A stretch of DNA of 64,000 nucleotides from Candidatus Nitrososphaera evergladensis SR1 (GTDB lineage: Archaea; Thermoproteota; Nitrososphaeria; Nitrososphaerales; Nitrososphaeraceae), in contig NZ_CP007174.1 of the NCBI RefSeq assembly GCF_000730285.1, forward strand, positions 1,736,001 to 1,800,000, in the 5' to 3' direction. Position 1 is the first letter of the stretch, and the number at the start of each line of letters is the position of its first letter. Position numbers and translations under genes: made by a program. Shown here piece by piece: positions 1 through 7,325 of this stretch. Below the pieces are notes generated by a model. The model did no database searches. It saw only the letters and a list, made by a program, of their open reading frames with translations, and was not told the DNA's origin.

Positions 1-7
1 AACTATT

Positions 8-175
8 TTACAAATTATGCGGCAGATTTTTTTTGAGCAAGTCTTGAGCATATTCGACCACGTGTGTAACAAGACGCGATTTCTTGAATAACCGCGATTG
101 CAGAAACATGATCACAAGCGACACAATGATACCACTTGCGATCTGAACAAGCAATTCAGTAACGGCATCGCCCAA
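8..175 (-). CDS. small single-span membrane protein, unknown
   Basis: A 55-codon frame starts with TTG at 175 and ends with TAA at 8-10. The product has one hydrophobic segment (about residues 9-25, rich in V, I and L), then a basic stretch (QSRLFKKSR) and an amphipathic tail. The frame stays open upstream into the end of the next gene, so the start could be further 5', but no ATG or GTG is seen there. It lies inside the integrated element and follows the gene at 219-551 on the same strand. No family is recognised; a membrane-anchored accessory protein is only a guess. Confidence 0.4.
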   Translation of the reverse strand: MGDAVTELLVQIASGIIVSLVIMFLQSRLFKKSRLVTHVVEYAQDLLKKNLPHNL

Positions 176-218
176 TATTCTAGAGATATCGAACGGCGGT
201 CTTAAACATTTTCTTTGA

Positions 219-551
219 CTATGATCTTGCGCCTACTCTATTTTTTCGACTGCTCTTTGGCTTGGGCTTTGGTTTGGCAATTATGCGATCAATCTCTCTA
301 AAACGTTTTACAGCAACTTCTAAGACTTCGATTGATTCATCTTGAGTTAGGCCCGCAGGCCTACTTTTTGCAGCTTCAAACAGAAGCAATGTCAAAAAGC
401 CGCCGATTACGAAATCGCGCTCGTTTGAAATCTTAAAGCCTTCTTTGGCGATTTGACTATCTGCAAACTCTACAAAATCTGGCACAAATTTGCTCTGTAA
501 TAGATCAGCCGTTTTCTCTAATCTGCCACGCAACTCGTAGTTCATACTCAT
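219..551 (-). CDS. hypothetical protein of the integrated element
   Basis: Predicted protein of 110 residues, helical, with a hydrophobic patch (IGGFLTLLLFEAAKS) and a very basic C-terminal tail (KPKPKPKSSRKNR). I place the start at the ATG at 551 because a purine-rich GAGGTG lies five bases before it; a start seven codons earlier is also open. It is the third or fourth gene on the minus strand behind the integrase, so it is probably element cargo. No family is recognised. The basic tail would suit nucleic-acid contact, but that is inference. Confidence 0.55.
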   Translation of the reverse strand: MSMNYELRGRLEKTADLLQSKFVPDFVEFADSQIAKEGFKISNERDFVIGGFLTLLLFEAAKSRPAGLTQDESIEVLEVAVKRFREIDRIIAKPKPKPKSSRKNRVGARS

Positions 552-690
552 GCACCTCTTTGTGAAATGCATTCACTTAAGCAACATTGCTGTTCTCGTC
601 AAGCGACTTGGCTATTTTGCCTTCTACTGCCACTTGGTAAGCTTGGGCAGTTTGAAATTTGTTCATAAAAGAAAGAAAAGATGACCCGCG

Positions 691-1278
691 CTAGCAGGTC
701 TTACTTTTACGCGCAGTGTTAGTTCGACCACATTTCGTGTTTCGAAGGTGGTTTTGCAAGCGTTGAGGGCTACGGTGCTGTATGCCGCAGACTTTGCACT
801 TACTGCGCCGGCCTTGCGGTGTCATCGCCTTCAATTTTCGGTAAAGTAGAATGACGGGCCTGATGTGTTTTCGAATGTGTCGGCGCGAGCCATAGACGCA
901 ATTTCGCACGTTGCCCATCAGGGTCTTTTTCTCGGCTTCTATTAATCGCACGCTGACTTTGCGGTATTCGTAGTGCTTGCCAAGCCACAGCGATTCGCCC
1001 GAGCCATGAAAACGCGCCGTGCCTTTATCATAGGTCGCCACAGGCACTTTTTTGATTAGACATTCTCGAATAAACTTACGGTCAATCGTAACGATTGTAC
1101 GATTCGTCTTGATCGCGTATGCGAGAATATCGTCATCACTTGCAGCCATGCCTAAACCCGCAACGTCTAGGCTATGTTCTATGTCGATGTTCGCACTTTT
1201 AGGCAGCCTCAAAACTAGCCTGCGAGTTACACACTCGTCGAGCAATAGCCTTTTACATGGTGTTTCTACCTTGATCAT
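691..1278 (-). CDS. DUF5615/PIN-like protein with C-terminal C2H2-type zinc finger
   Basis: Residues 9-80 resemble DUF5615 (Mut7-C/PIN-like) proteins: an LLLDE motif near the N-terminus, an acidic SDDDIL segment and TIVTIDRKF, which together could supply the acidic residues of a PIN-type metal site. The C-terminal 40 residues carry CKVC...H...C spacing like a zinc finger, within a very basic region. The ATG at 1278 overlaps the stop of the preceding gene (ATGA), so the two are translationally coupled; a longer frame to 1332 exists but is less likely. DUF5615 proteins are often toxin components or RNases, but activity here is inferred. Confidence 0.6.
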   Translation of the reverse strand: MIKVETPCKRLLLDECVTRRLVLRLPKSANIDIEHSLDVAGLGMAASDDDILAYAIKTNRTIVTIDRKFIRECLIKKVPVATYDKGTARFHGSGESLWLGKHYEYRKVSVRLIEAEKKTLMGNVRNCVYGSRRHIRKHIRPVILLYRKLKAMTPQGRRSKCKVCGIQHRSPQRLQNHLRNTKCGRTNTARKSKTC

Positions 1279-1544
1279 TGCTCGCACACCTGACCCTCGA
1301 TGACTTCGAATTGCTCGGCGCAGTCTTTGCAAAGTCTGCGAATCGTCGTATCGCTCTTGTCACCTTTCGTCTTGTGAGTCTGAAAGTCTTTAATGCCGCA
1401 CACGGTCTCGGTTTTGCCTGTCGAGTCTTCGCGCTGTGCGTAATGTACGACGCCGCCATAGACCACCCACACGCAAGTGCAAAAGCTAAGCCCTTCGTTC
1501 AAGTCGAACTCGATCGTAATGTCGTCGTCTTTATTTTCGCGCAT
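1275..1544 (-). CDS. small Cys-rich protein between integrase and PIN-like gene
   Basis: This 89-residue acidic protein has CTC near residue 22, a later TVCG and an RLCKDC pair, a pattern that suggests zinc binding. The ATG overlaps the integrase stop by one base (TAATG) and its own stop overlaps the next start (ATGA), so int, this gene and the PIN-like gene form a tightly coupled operon. That position would suit a partner or antitoxin of the PIN-like protein, but no antitoxin family is recognised. Confidence 0.6.
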   Translation of the reverse strand: MRENKDDDITIEFDLNEGLSFCTCVWVVYGGVVHYAQREDSTGKTETVCGIKDFQTHKTKGDKSDTTIRRLCKDCAEQFEVIEGQVCEQ

Positions 1545-2350
1545 TATGCAGCACCTACCTTTTCTTGTAGCTCATCAACCAGCTTGCGCACCTTCGCTGC
1601 ATTTACGGCAAAGTCTGGCCGGTAGTAGTGCCTTGCAAACACGCTCTTTGGCGTTCGCCCTTGTAGCAAGTCTACAAACTCGCTCTCAATGCCATTTTGC
1701 CTAAGCCAAGTGCCGAAAATCTTGCGGCCATAGTTTAATTGCATAGGGTGGTCTCGGCGCTTTAGATATGATCTAATTGCTTGGTAGCTGTCGCACGACT
1801 GCCTTGCAAGCTCTAGCATTTCAGTGTCTACGAGCGAGATGTACGCCTTTTTTGTTCGCCTGATAAACAGTTCTTTGAATTTGTAGTGCTCTAGAATGCC
1901 TTTGTCTTCGTCGTAATAGTCTTGCGCGCCTTGCTTTAGCAAGCCTGCAGCCTTGCAAACCTCATCGGCCCGCAAGCCAAGTACGGTCGCAAGAATGAAC
2001 GTGTTTGCTTGGTCTTTGGGCAGTATCTTGATTGTCTGCTTGATGTATTCGATCATTTCAGTTATGCTTTCTTTTTCGAAAAAGTCGAACTTGTCTTCGG
2101 TCTTGCGCCAGCGCAGGCCGTGCTGTTGAATTATCATGCGCCATTGCTGATAGACGCCGTTGTAACGAGCGAGGTGCGAAAGAGCACGCATACTCTGTCG
2201 CCTAACGTCTGCACTCACAGTCAGCAATTTGCCGGCTTCACCAGTCGTCAATACGTATTGGTACTTTTTGGCCGCAGCTAGAATGTATGTAACGTCTTTG
2301 TCGCTCGTCAAGGCTTTGCGCAAATAATCGTCGAACCCGTCTAATCTCAT
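1544..2350 (-). CDS. tyrosine recombinase (integrase) of an integrated element
   Basis: A 268-residue protein with the layout of archaeal tyrosine recombinases: an N-terminal helical core-binding region and a catalytic domain with an Arg in ATVLGLRADEV, a basic FIRRTKKAYI strand, and the C-terminal HYYRPDF box with the likely nucleophilic Tyr. The frame continues upstream to a GTG at 2416, but that part (reading GPAGFEPAT) is the tRNA 3' half read backwards, so I start at the ATG at 2350. The gene sits beside its attachment site, as is usual. It is not split by integration, unlike SSV-type integrases. Confidence 0.85.
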   Translation of the reverse strand: MRLDGFDDYLRKALTSDKDVTYILAAAKKYQYVLTTGEAGKLLTVSADVRRQSMRALSHLARYNGVYQQWRMIIQQHGLRWRKTEDKFDFFEKESITEMIEYIKQTIKILPKDQANTFILATVLGLRADEVCKAAGLLKQGAQDYYDEDKGILEHYKFKELFIRRTKKAYISLVDTEMLELARQSCDSYQAIRSYLKRRDHPMQLNYGRKIFGTWLRQNGIESEFVDLLQGRTPKSVFARHYYRPDFAVNAAKVRKLVDELQEKVGAA

Positions 2351-2370
2351 GTTACTCGTGCTTACAGAGC

Positions 2371-2415
2371 CTCGGGCGCTGGAGGTCGCTGGTTCGAATC
2401 CGGCCGGCCCCACCA
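2371..2415 (+). other. tRNA 3' half: attachment site (att) and right end of the integrated element
   Basis: The segment folds as the 3' half of a tRNA. It has an anticodon loop CTCGGGC (2371-2377, anticodon CGG, so Pro), a variable loop, a T arm with TTCGAAT (2388-2404), acceptor CGGCCCC (2405-2411), discriminator A, and CCA at 2413-2415. No matching D arm or 5' acceptor (GGGGCCG expected) lies upstream, and only the inner three anticodon-stem pairs can form. This is what integration into a tRNA leaves at the distal end. The intact tRNA should lie beyond the left edge of the window. The isotype is tentative. Confidence 0.75.
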
Positions 2416-2581
2416 CTTTCTCGGGGATATATACAGACCTGCAGATTTTCGTGCGTAAACAGAGGTATCCCTATTTTTACTCGCTGTCAATAAAAAGGGA
2501 ATCCCCCTCTTTGTGGTGAACTTTGTGCCACTTTTTCAGGGCACGCGAAACCCTTTTCTGACATACGCGGCTTAGTATGTC

Positions 2582-2944
2582 ATGGTAAAAGAAGAAGCCG
2601 ATCTTCGCCAGAAACTGAATATAGCCTCCGAGATAACACTCAGCGTCAAAGGAAGAAAATCAGGCAGGGATATCTCCCGGCCAGTCTGGTTTGTGCATGA
2701 AGGCAGCACTCTGTATCTGCTTCCAGTGCAGGGTTCGAACACCAACTGGTACAAGAACTTTCAAGCAGATCCAACGTTGAAGATTTCTGTAAATAATGGC
2801 TCAGAAACGACCGTCAAAGGCAAACCAATAACTGACAGTAGCAGGGTTGACGATGTCGTGAAGAAATTCAAGTCCAAGTATGGCGAAGGGGATGTGAAAA
2901 AGTATTATCCAAAAACAGATGTAGCCGTTGAAGTCCCGCTCTGA
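2582..2944 (+). CDS. deazaflavin (F420)-type nitroreductase-family protein
   Basis: The 120-residue length and the early VKGRKSGRDISRPVWF segment match the Ddn/PF04075 family of F420-dependent reductases, small split-barrel proteins that reduce quinones, nitro compounds or other acceptors. The following YLLPVQGSNTNWYKNF part is also typical. It is the first chromosomal gene outside the integrated element. Thaumarchaeota make F420, so the cofactor is plausible, but the substrate is unknown and the assignment rests on the short N-terminal motif and size. Confidence 0.7.
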   Translation: MVKEEADLRQKLNIASEITLSVKGRKSGRDISRPVWFVHEGSTLYLLPVQGSNTNWYKNFQADPTLKISVNNGSETTVKGKPITDSSRVDDVVKKFKSKYGEGDVKKYYPKTDVAVEVPL

Positions 2945-3093
2945 CAAACCTTCCTAGGAACTATCATCATGATGGGATGGCGACTTGATATTGAATATAA
3001 CAAACATGCTGGAAGCGGGAGAGCCGCGACGCCGTGTTACTGTGACTCAAGGGACGCCACATCAATAGAGAAATGTGTACTGTACTTCCAGAT

Positions 3094-3576
3094 TCATTCA
3101 TTTTGCATTGTTTTTTTCTTGTCGATAATTTCGTTGTTGATAAAATCCTCAAAGTCTGGATCGAACCAATTCCTTGGATCTATGTCCCTGTTCCAGTATT
3201 CCCTTATTGTTCCCTGCGCAAATGTGGTTCTCATCCACCGAAGCCAGCCGTTCCATTCGTTGTCGCTGAGCACCTTTCTCTGGCGCATGTGAAACGCATG
3301 GGAGCACATGTACAAAATGGCGTACGAAAACACCATTTCATCCGACTGGTTTGCCTTGTTCTCCTTATCAACCACCCTGCCGAGGGCCGGCTTGTGGACA
3401 AGCGTCTCGATTATCCCGTGCAGTTTGTCGTCCAGATCGTTTAGCACCTTTGTTTCAAGGTCTACTCGGAGGTTGCGTATTTCCCTTCTTGAATAATAGA
3501 GGGTTATGAAAAAAGTGGCCATTATTCCGACCGCCTCTCCAATCCCAAAGTATTCAGCTATGCCAAGTTCAGACAT
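3094..3576 (-). CDS. hypothetical membrane-anchored protein
   Basis: A 160-residue protein with one N-terminal membrane segment (about residues 12-30, GIGEAVGIMATFFITLYY), followed by a soluble, mostly helical part rich in Trp and charged residues (for example NEWNGWLRWMR). The layout of a short N-terminal anchor with a cytosolic body is common in small archaeal and proteobacterial proteins of unknown role. It stands alone on the minus strand between plus-strand genes. No family is recognised with confidence. Confidence 0.65.
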   Translation of the reverse strand: MSELGIAEYFGIGEAVGIMATFFITLYYSRREIRNLRVDLETKVLNDLDDKLHGIIETLVHKPALGRVVDKENKANQSDEMVFSYAILYMCSHAFHMRQRKVLSDNEWNGWLRWMRTTFAQGTIREYWNRDIDPRNWFDPDFEDFINNEIIDKKKTMQNE

Positions 3577-3765
3577 TGATCATAAACAACAGGAGAAACT
3601 TTAAAGACAATTTATCCTTTCATGAATAGATCTCCGGCCAGTCAAAACGGCGTGTTCCATCAACGGAAAGTCAGAAAAGCCCTGGATAAAGAGAAAGATG
3701 ATTCATTTAGATTCCATTAAGGTTATACCCTAGATAGCCGCTCTGCAATTGCAGCGGGACAAATA

Positions 3766-4794
3766 ATGAGGGTTGCTATGATTGCCATAGTGGTCAGCGC
3801 AGCCCTTGTAGCTTCGCTATTATTTGCCATGCCATACTTCTCGCTTGGTGCTCTAAAATCAGACGTGCCAGTTAGGATATTTGCGCTTGATCCAAGAAAG
3901 TACGGGGCCGGCACAGGTGATGATGGCGAACCCATAACCATGAACGCAGTAAAAGTGGACGACCTTAAACCAAATTCCTTTGTCTGGTTCTTGGACCCAT
4001 ATGGAAAGACGATGAAGACACTTCTCGCCAATAGTGCGGCTGGAAATAACAAGACTTCAATCACCTTGGACAGCAAGCAGATGGAGCAGTTTCAAAACCG
4101 CGATCCGTATGAATACTATATGCTCATCAGGCTCCCAGAGTGGCTCGGTGGCGGCAGCGGCTACCACGACGGTACTGGCAACGGCGGCAACGCATCTAGC
4201 AATGAAAACAACAACAGCAGCAGTGGCGTTGCCACACTGCGCGCGTACCACTCTATCTCGTTATCTGACAAGTGTACGGCCAAATACTTCCCGGACGAAG
4301 GAAGAACAAGGATAGAGAATCCTTGCGCTGGCGACATGTACCGGCCGTGGGACGGATTTGCCATTGCCGGCCCTGCTCATCAAGGGTTTGTGGGGATGGT
4401 GCCGTCAAAAGGTTACTATCCTGCACTTCAAATGCTTAGGCTATCTGTAGACGGTGGGGGATACGTTGTGGCTTTTAGACCAGACAATAATCCGCGCGGT
4501 GATGGAGTCCAGGGAGAAGGCAGGCTAATGTCTCCGGACGAACTTGCAGAGAGCAACACAAAGATGGTTTTGGCGGCAAGCCAGTATTCTGGCTTTGCGC
4601 TACCGTTTCCCGCAACCATGCCTCCAGATTACGTTCTGGGCTGGATAGAGCCTAATTATAACTCTGGCAGGCCCGCAATGTCACCGGGGCTGCCGGAGGC
4701 AGGAGACGTTAATCGATTGCCTCTTCAAGCGACATATATCTCGGCTGGAGGAAATCAGGCTACAACCACGATAGATGCATTTCCCCAAAAATAG
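3766..4794 (+). CDS. secreted or membrane-anchored hypothetical protein
   Basis: 342 residues with an N-terminal hydrophobic segment (residues 3-23) serving as signal or anchor, so the body is probably outside the membrane. About residues 125-160 form a Gly/Asn/Ser-rich insert encoded by AAC, AGC and GGC repeats. Later parts contain CTAKYFPDEGRTRIENPCAGD, with two Cys that could form a disulfide, and a Rieske-like context of DMYRPWDGFAIAGPAHQG. That region resembles the cluster-binding end of Rieske proteins only weakly, and the CxH pairs needed are not visible. Function unknown. Confidence 0.65.
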   Translation: MRVAMIAIVVSAALVASLLFAMPYFSLGALKSDVPVRIFALDPRKYGAGTGDDGEPITMNAVKVDDLKPNSFVWFLDPYGKTMKTLLANSAAGNNKTSITLDSKQMEQFQNRDPYEYYMLIRLPEWLGGGSGYHDGTGNGGNASSNENNNSSSGVATLRAYHSISLSDKCTAKYFPDEGRTRIENPCAGDMYRPWDGFAIAGPAHQGFVGMVPSKGYYPALQMLRLSVDGGGYVVAFRPDNNPRGDGVQGEGRLMSPDELAESNTKMVLAASQYSGFALPFPATMPPDYVLGWIEPNYNSGRPAMSPGLPEAGDVNRLPLQATYISAGGNQATTTIDAFPQK

Positions 4795-5113
4795 ATTTCA
4801 AGCAAAAACACCGCTCGCGGGGACCACAGCTGCATTTTCAATCTTGCGTTATTGTTACATTTTATGCTCCACAGAAATTATGGTTCAAAAAGGCCAGTGT
4901 CGTATGTCTAGACTTGAAGACGAGTAAAAAGGGAAAAGCAAGAGGGAGGGGTGCATACGCATATACCCTCTTCTACCACATATGTGATCTAGTACGCGCC
5001 GTTGTCCGAGTTCTTATTGCTACTGGGGGTTATGATATTGGAGAGGCACGACGCATCCACGATGCTGCAGTTCTTGACGATTCTTCAACAAGAGAATCTC
5101 CTAAGTGATATTT
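4795..5113. other. intergenic stretch without a supported gene
   Basis: A 64-codon frame at 4914-5108 starts with TTG and has a basic start (KTSKKGKARGRG), but has no recognisable domain or convincing upstream signals, so it is not called. Nothing else is seen here. Confidence 0.4.
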
Positions 5114-5335
5114 CTAAAGCTGCCTGATGACCTTTAATATCACGGTCTCGGATTTATTCTTGAGATACTCTATATGTCGATAGACCCGTTCGTAAGAGGA
5201 GACAATAAAGGAATTCTCATCTTTGGTCTCGTCGCGACAATATTTCCCATAGTGTTCGTCATTTTTGCAGTACTGCCGGACTTGCCGAGACTTTTGCGTT
5301 GAAACTTTTTTTACAGTCTCGCCCCAGCTGTACAC
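5114..5335 (-). CDS. possible small protein, unknown
   Basis: A 73-codon frame with a GTG start. The composition is protein-like: many charged residues, YCKNDEHYGKYC with two Cys, and a helical C-terminal half ending in ILKVIRQL. No family is recognised, no neighbour shares an operon with it, and no clear promoter is seen, so it may be a chance frame. Confidence 0.3.
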   Translation of the reverse strand: MYSWGETVKKVSTQKSRQVRQYCKNDEHYGKYCRDETKDENSFIVSSYERVYRHIEYLKNKSETVILKVIRQL

Positions 5336-5453
5336 TGTGTTTGCGCAGCAATGGCAACGTATATGCGCACAAATCCATTTGGGGTTTTATTTTGTGTAAT
5401 GGATTTCTTTTTGCATCATAAAGCAAGTTTACGCTATAACGCCAAGCAAGCCC

Positions 5454-5536
5454 AGCCGCTTGCCCGAAAAGCGGCTAGGGCACTTGGCACTTGTGTGTAT
5501 ATGAGTCAGGTCCGAATAGCCGGGCTCGCACCTGAC
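5454..5536 (+). ncRNA. two-hairpin structured element, copy 1
   Basis: A perfect 8-bp hairpin (AGCCGCTT at 5454-5461 with AAGCGGCT at 5469-5476) is followed by GGGCACTTGG and GCACTTG, then a second perfect stem (GTCAGGT at 5505-5511 with ACCTGAC at 5530-5536). The same order of hairpin, linker words and TCAGG...CCTGA stem recurs at 5684-5762. Strand is arbitrary. It could be a small RNA or part of a leader; no Rfam family is recognised. Confidence 0.4.
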
Positions 5537-5683
5537 AGAATATCATAGAAAAATTCAGCTATGATAACATTCTAACCAAATTAAGCATTATTTTTGCCCT
5601 TGATAGCACGAACGCGGAAGTGAAAAACCTTCAGACAGGGAGCAGAATCTGAGATTTTGACGTAACAGTAGCGATGCGAAAAA

Positions 5684-5762
5684 CCCCCGCCGCTTCGTTG
5701 GTTAAAGCGGCCGGGGCATTGGGGTTACGCACTTGCTCAGGCACGTTTGCTTGCGTGCCTGA
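5684..5762 (+). ncRNA. two-hairpin structured element, copy 2
   Basis: Diverged second copy of the element at 5454. Hairpin 1 pairs GCCGCTT (5689-5695) with AAGCGGC (5705-5711), extended by CCCC/GGGG around one bulged C. The words GGGGCATTGG and GCACTTG follow, then hairpin 2 pairs TCAGGCACG (5737-5745) with CGTGCCTGA (5754-5762) over an 8-base loop. Stem sequences differ from copy 1 in both arms together, which favours selection on structure. The rest of 5336-6083 holds no supported gene. Confidence 0.45.
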
Positions 5763-6044
5763 TAAAGGTATTATCATAATTGCATGTAATTATTGCTTTC
5801 TAACTTACATTATCGTAATTTGATGTACTATTTTGCACTATCAGCATGTTTTAGGTGATTTTTAATCTGGATGGCTCAAGCCACAAAGACATCTGAATTT
5901 TATGGCTCAGCTCCCAAGCCTGCGCCAGTAAAAGATGATAGCACTCTCCAAATCCTCCCCTGCTCAAGCATCACTTGTTATTGGTTTCAGCCCAAGGTCT
6001 GACATAGGAGAGCGCAAACAACAGTTTTTTGTTGTTGCTGGATT

Positions 6045-6054
6045 CTTAAATATA
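6045..6054 (+). promoter_or_regulatory. TATA box for the BMP-type gene, with nearby inverted repeat
   Basis: CTTAAATATA lies 30 bases before the ATG at 6084, the spacing expected for a leaderless archaeal mRNA. Just upstream, AACAACA and TGTTGTT (about 6017-6036) form a 7-bp inverted repeat that could be an operator. Confidence 0.5.
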
Positions 6055-6083
6055 TCTGCCTCAGAGAATTAGGCAGGCGGCTA

Positions 6084-7151
6084 ATGCCCAGATCGGCCAA
6101 AACCTACTCGGCAATAATTGGAATAGCAGCAGTAGCGGCTGTCACTGCAATCGTTTTCGTCATGCCGATGATTCCTGCGTTATCGCAACAATCCCATTTA
6201 CAACAAAAATCATCGCTAAAGGTAGCCGTCGTAACTGATGCTTTGTTCAGCGACATGGGCTGGGGAGAATCTTCCCTGAACGCGGCTAAACAAATAGAGC
6301 GCAAGTATGGCTTTGACGTTGCAATGCAAGACAACGTCGAAATACCGGACATCGAACTTACGCTGAAAAAATACGCGGACGCAGGGTACGACTTGATCAT
6401 TGCGCACGGCGTACAGTGGGGAGAGCCAGCATTGAGCGTCGGCAAGCAGTACCCAAACGTCAAGATAGTAGTTTTTACTGGACTTGTTAAATCAGAAAAT
6501 GTAGCCTCAATATTTCCCATGCAGCAGGAGGGCTCTTTTTTGCTTGGAGCAATCGCAGGCATGATGACAAAGACCAATGTCATAGGCTACGTAGGGGGAG
6601 AAGAATACCCAAACGTAATCAATATTTTTGAAGGGTACAAGCAAGGCGCCAAAACGGTAAGCCCAGACATCCAGGTTATCGGAACGTACCTCAATGATTG
6701 GGACAATCCAGCCAAAGGCAAAGAAGCCGCCACATCCATAATCAGGCAAAAAGCAGACTTTGTGTTTCATGTCGCAGATACTTCAGGCCAAGGAGTGATA
6801 CAAGCTGCCAAAGACGGCGGAGTATATGCCCTTGGCGCGGTGCAAGACCAGAATTCGCTGGCACCAAACACCGTGCTTTCGTCCTTTATACTTGATGTAG
6901 ACAAGGCATACGATCAGGCAGTCGATTCTGTTATGAAAGGCACGTTCAAGGGTGAAATACACAAAGCAGGAATTGAAACCGGGAAAGGAGCGCCGGGGGA
7001 CGGCATAGTCTATCTGGCGCCGTTTCATGGATTGAAAGATAAAGTGCCCGAAAACGTGAATGCAAGATTGAAGCAATTGCTTGCAGACATACTTGAAAAA
7101 AGGCTGGCTGTCCCAGAAAGGCTCGAAGAAAGTGTTTCTATAACAAGCTAG
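6084..7151 (+). CDS. BMP/PnrA-family substrate-binding lipoprotein-like protein
   Basis: 355 residues: an N-terminal hydrophobic export/anchor segment (about 9-34), then a periplasmic-binding fold of the BMP (Med/PnrA) family, whose members bind nucleosides or related ligands for ABC import. Visible family features are KVAVVTDA, the DLIIAHGVQWGEPA strand, GSFLLGAIAGMMTKT, and VFHVADTSGQGVIQAAKDGG. No lipobox Cys is seen, so anchoring is probably by the N-terminal helix. No permease or ATPase gene is adjacent; the next gene is a sensor kinase, so the protein may act as an external ligand sensor for it. That partnership is inferred. Confidence 0.8.
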   Translation: MPRSAKTYSAIIGIAAVAAVTAIVFVMPMIPALSQQSHLQQKSSLKVAVVTDALFSDMGWGESSLNAAKQIERKYGFDVAMQDNVEIPDIELTLKKYADAGYDLIIAHGVQWGEPALSVGKQYPNVKIVVFTGLVKSENVASIFPMQQEGSFLLGAIAGMMTKTNVIGYVGGEEYPNVINIFEGYKQGAKTVSPDIQVIGTYLNDWDNPAKGKEAATSIIRQKADFVFHVADTSGQGVIQAAKDGGVYALGAVQDQNSLAPNTVLSSFILDVDKAYDQAVDSVMKGTFKGEIHKAGIETGKGAPGDGIVYLAPFHGLKDKVPENVNARLKQLLADILEKRLAVPERLEESVSITS

Positions 7152-7325
7152 AGAAAAATTGCACAGGGCTTTTTGTTACGATATATAGCATGTACGGTCA
7201 AATCCGCTTCGCTGAAGAATAGCGGCGATTGAGAACAGAGAGCATGTCATACATGCGCAGCTTTTTAGAATCTGTAATAGAACACTTTGCAGCGAACCTT
7301 ATGTATTTGAGGTAGCCTAACGAAC

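Noticed and set aside
2350-2416. Upstream extension of the integrase frame starting with GTG at 2416
   Set aside because: It is the tRNA 3' half read on the opposite strand (giving GPAGFEPAT), a well-known false start.
2460-2512. Imperfect inverted repeat outside the att site
   Set aside because: AGAGG...CCTCT arms match only in part; too weak to call an arm site or terminator.
4140-4240. Rieske-type iron-sulfur site in the secreted protein at 3766
   Set aside because: The two Cys-x-His pairs needed for the cluster are not visible.
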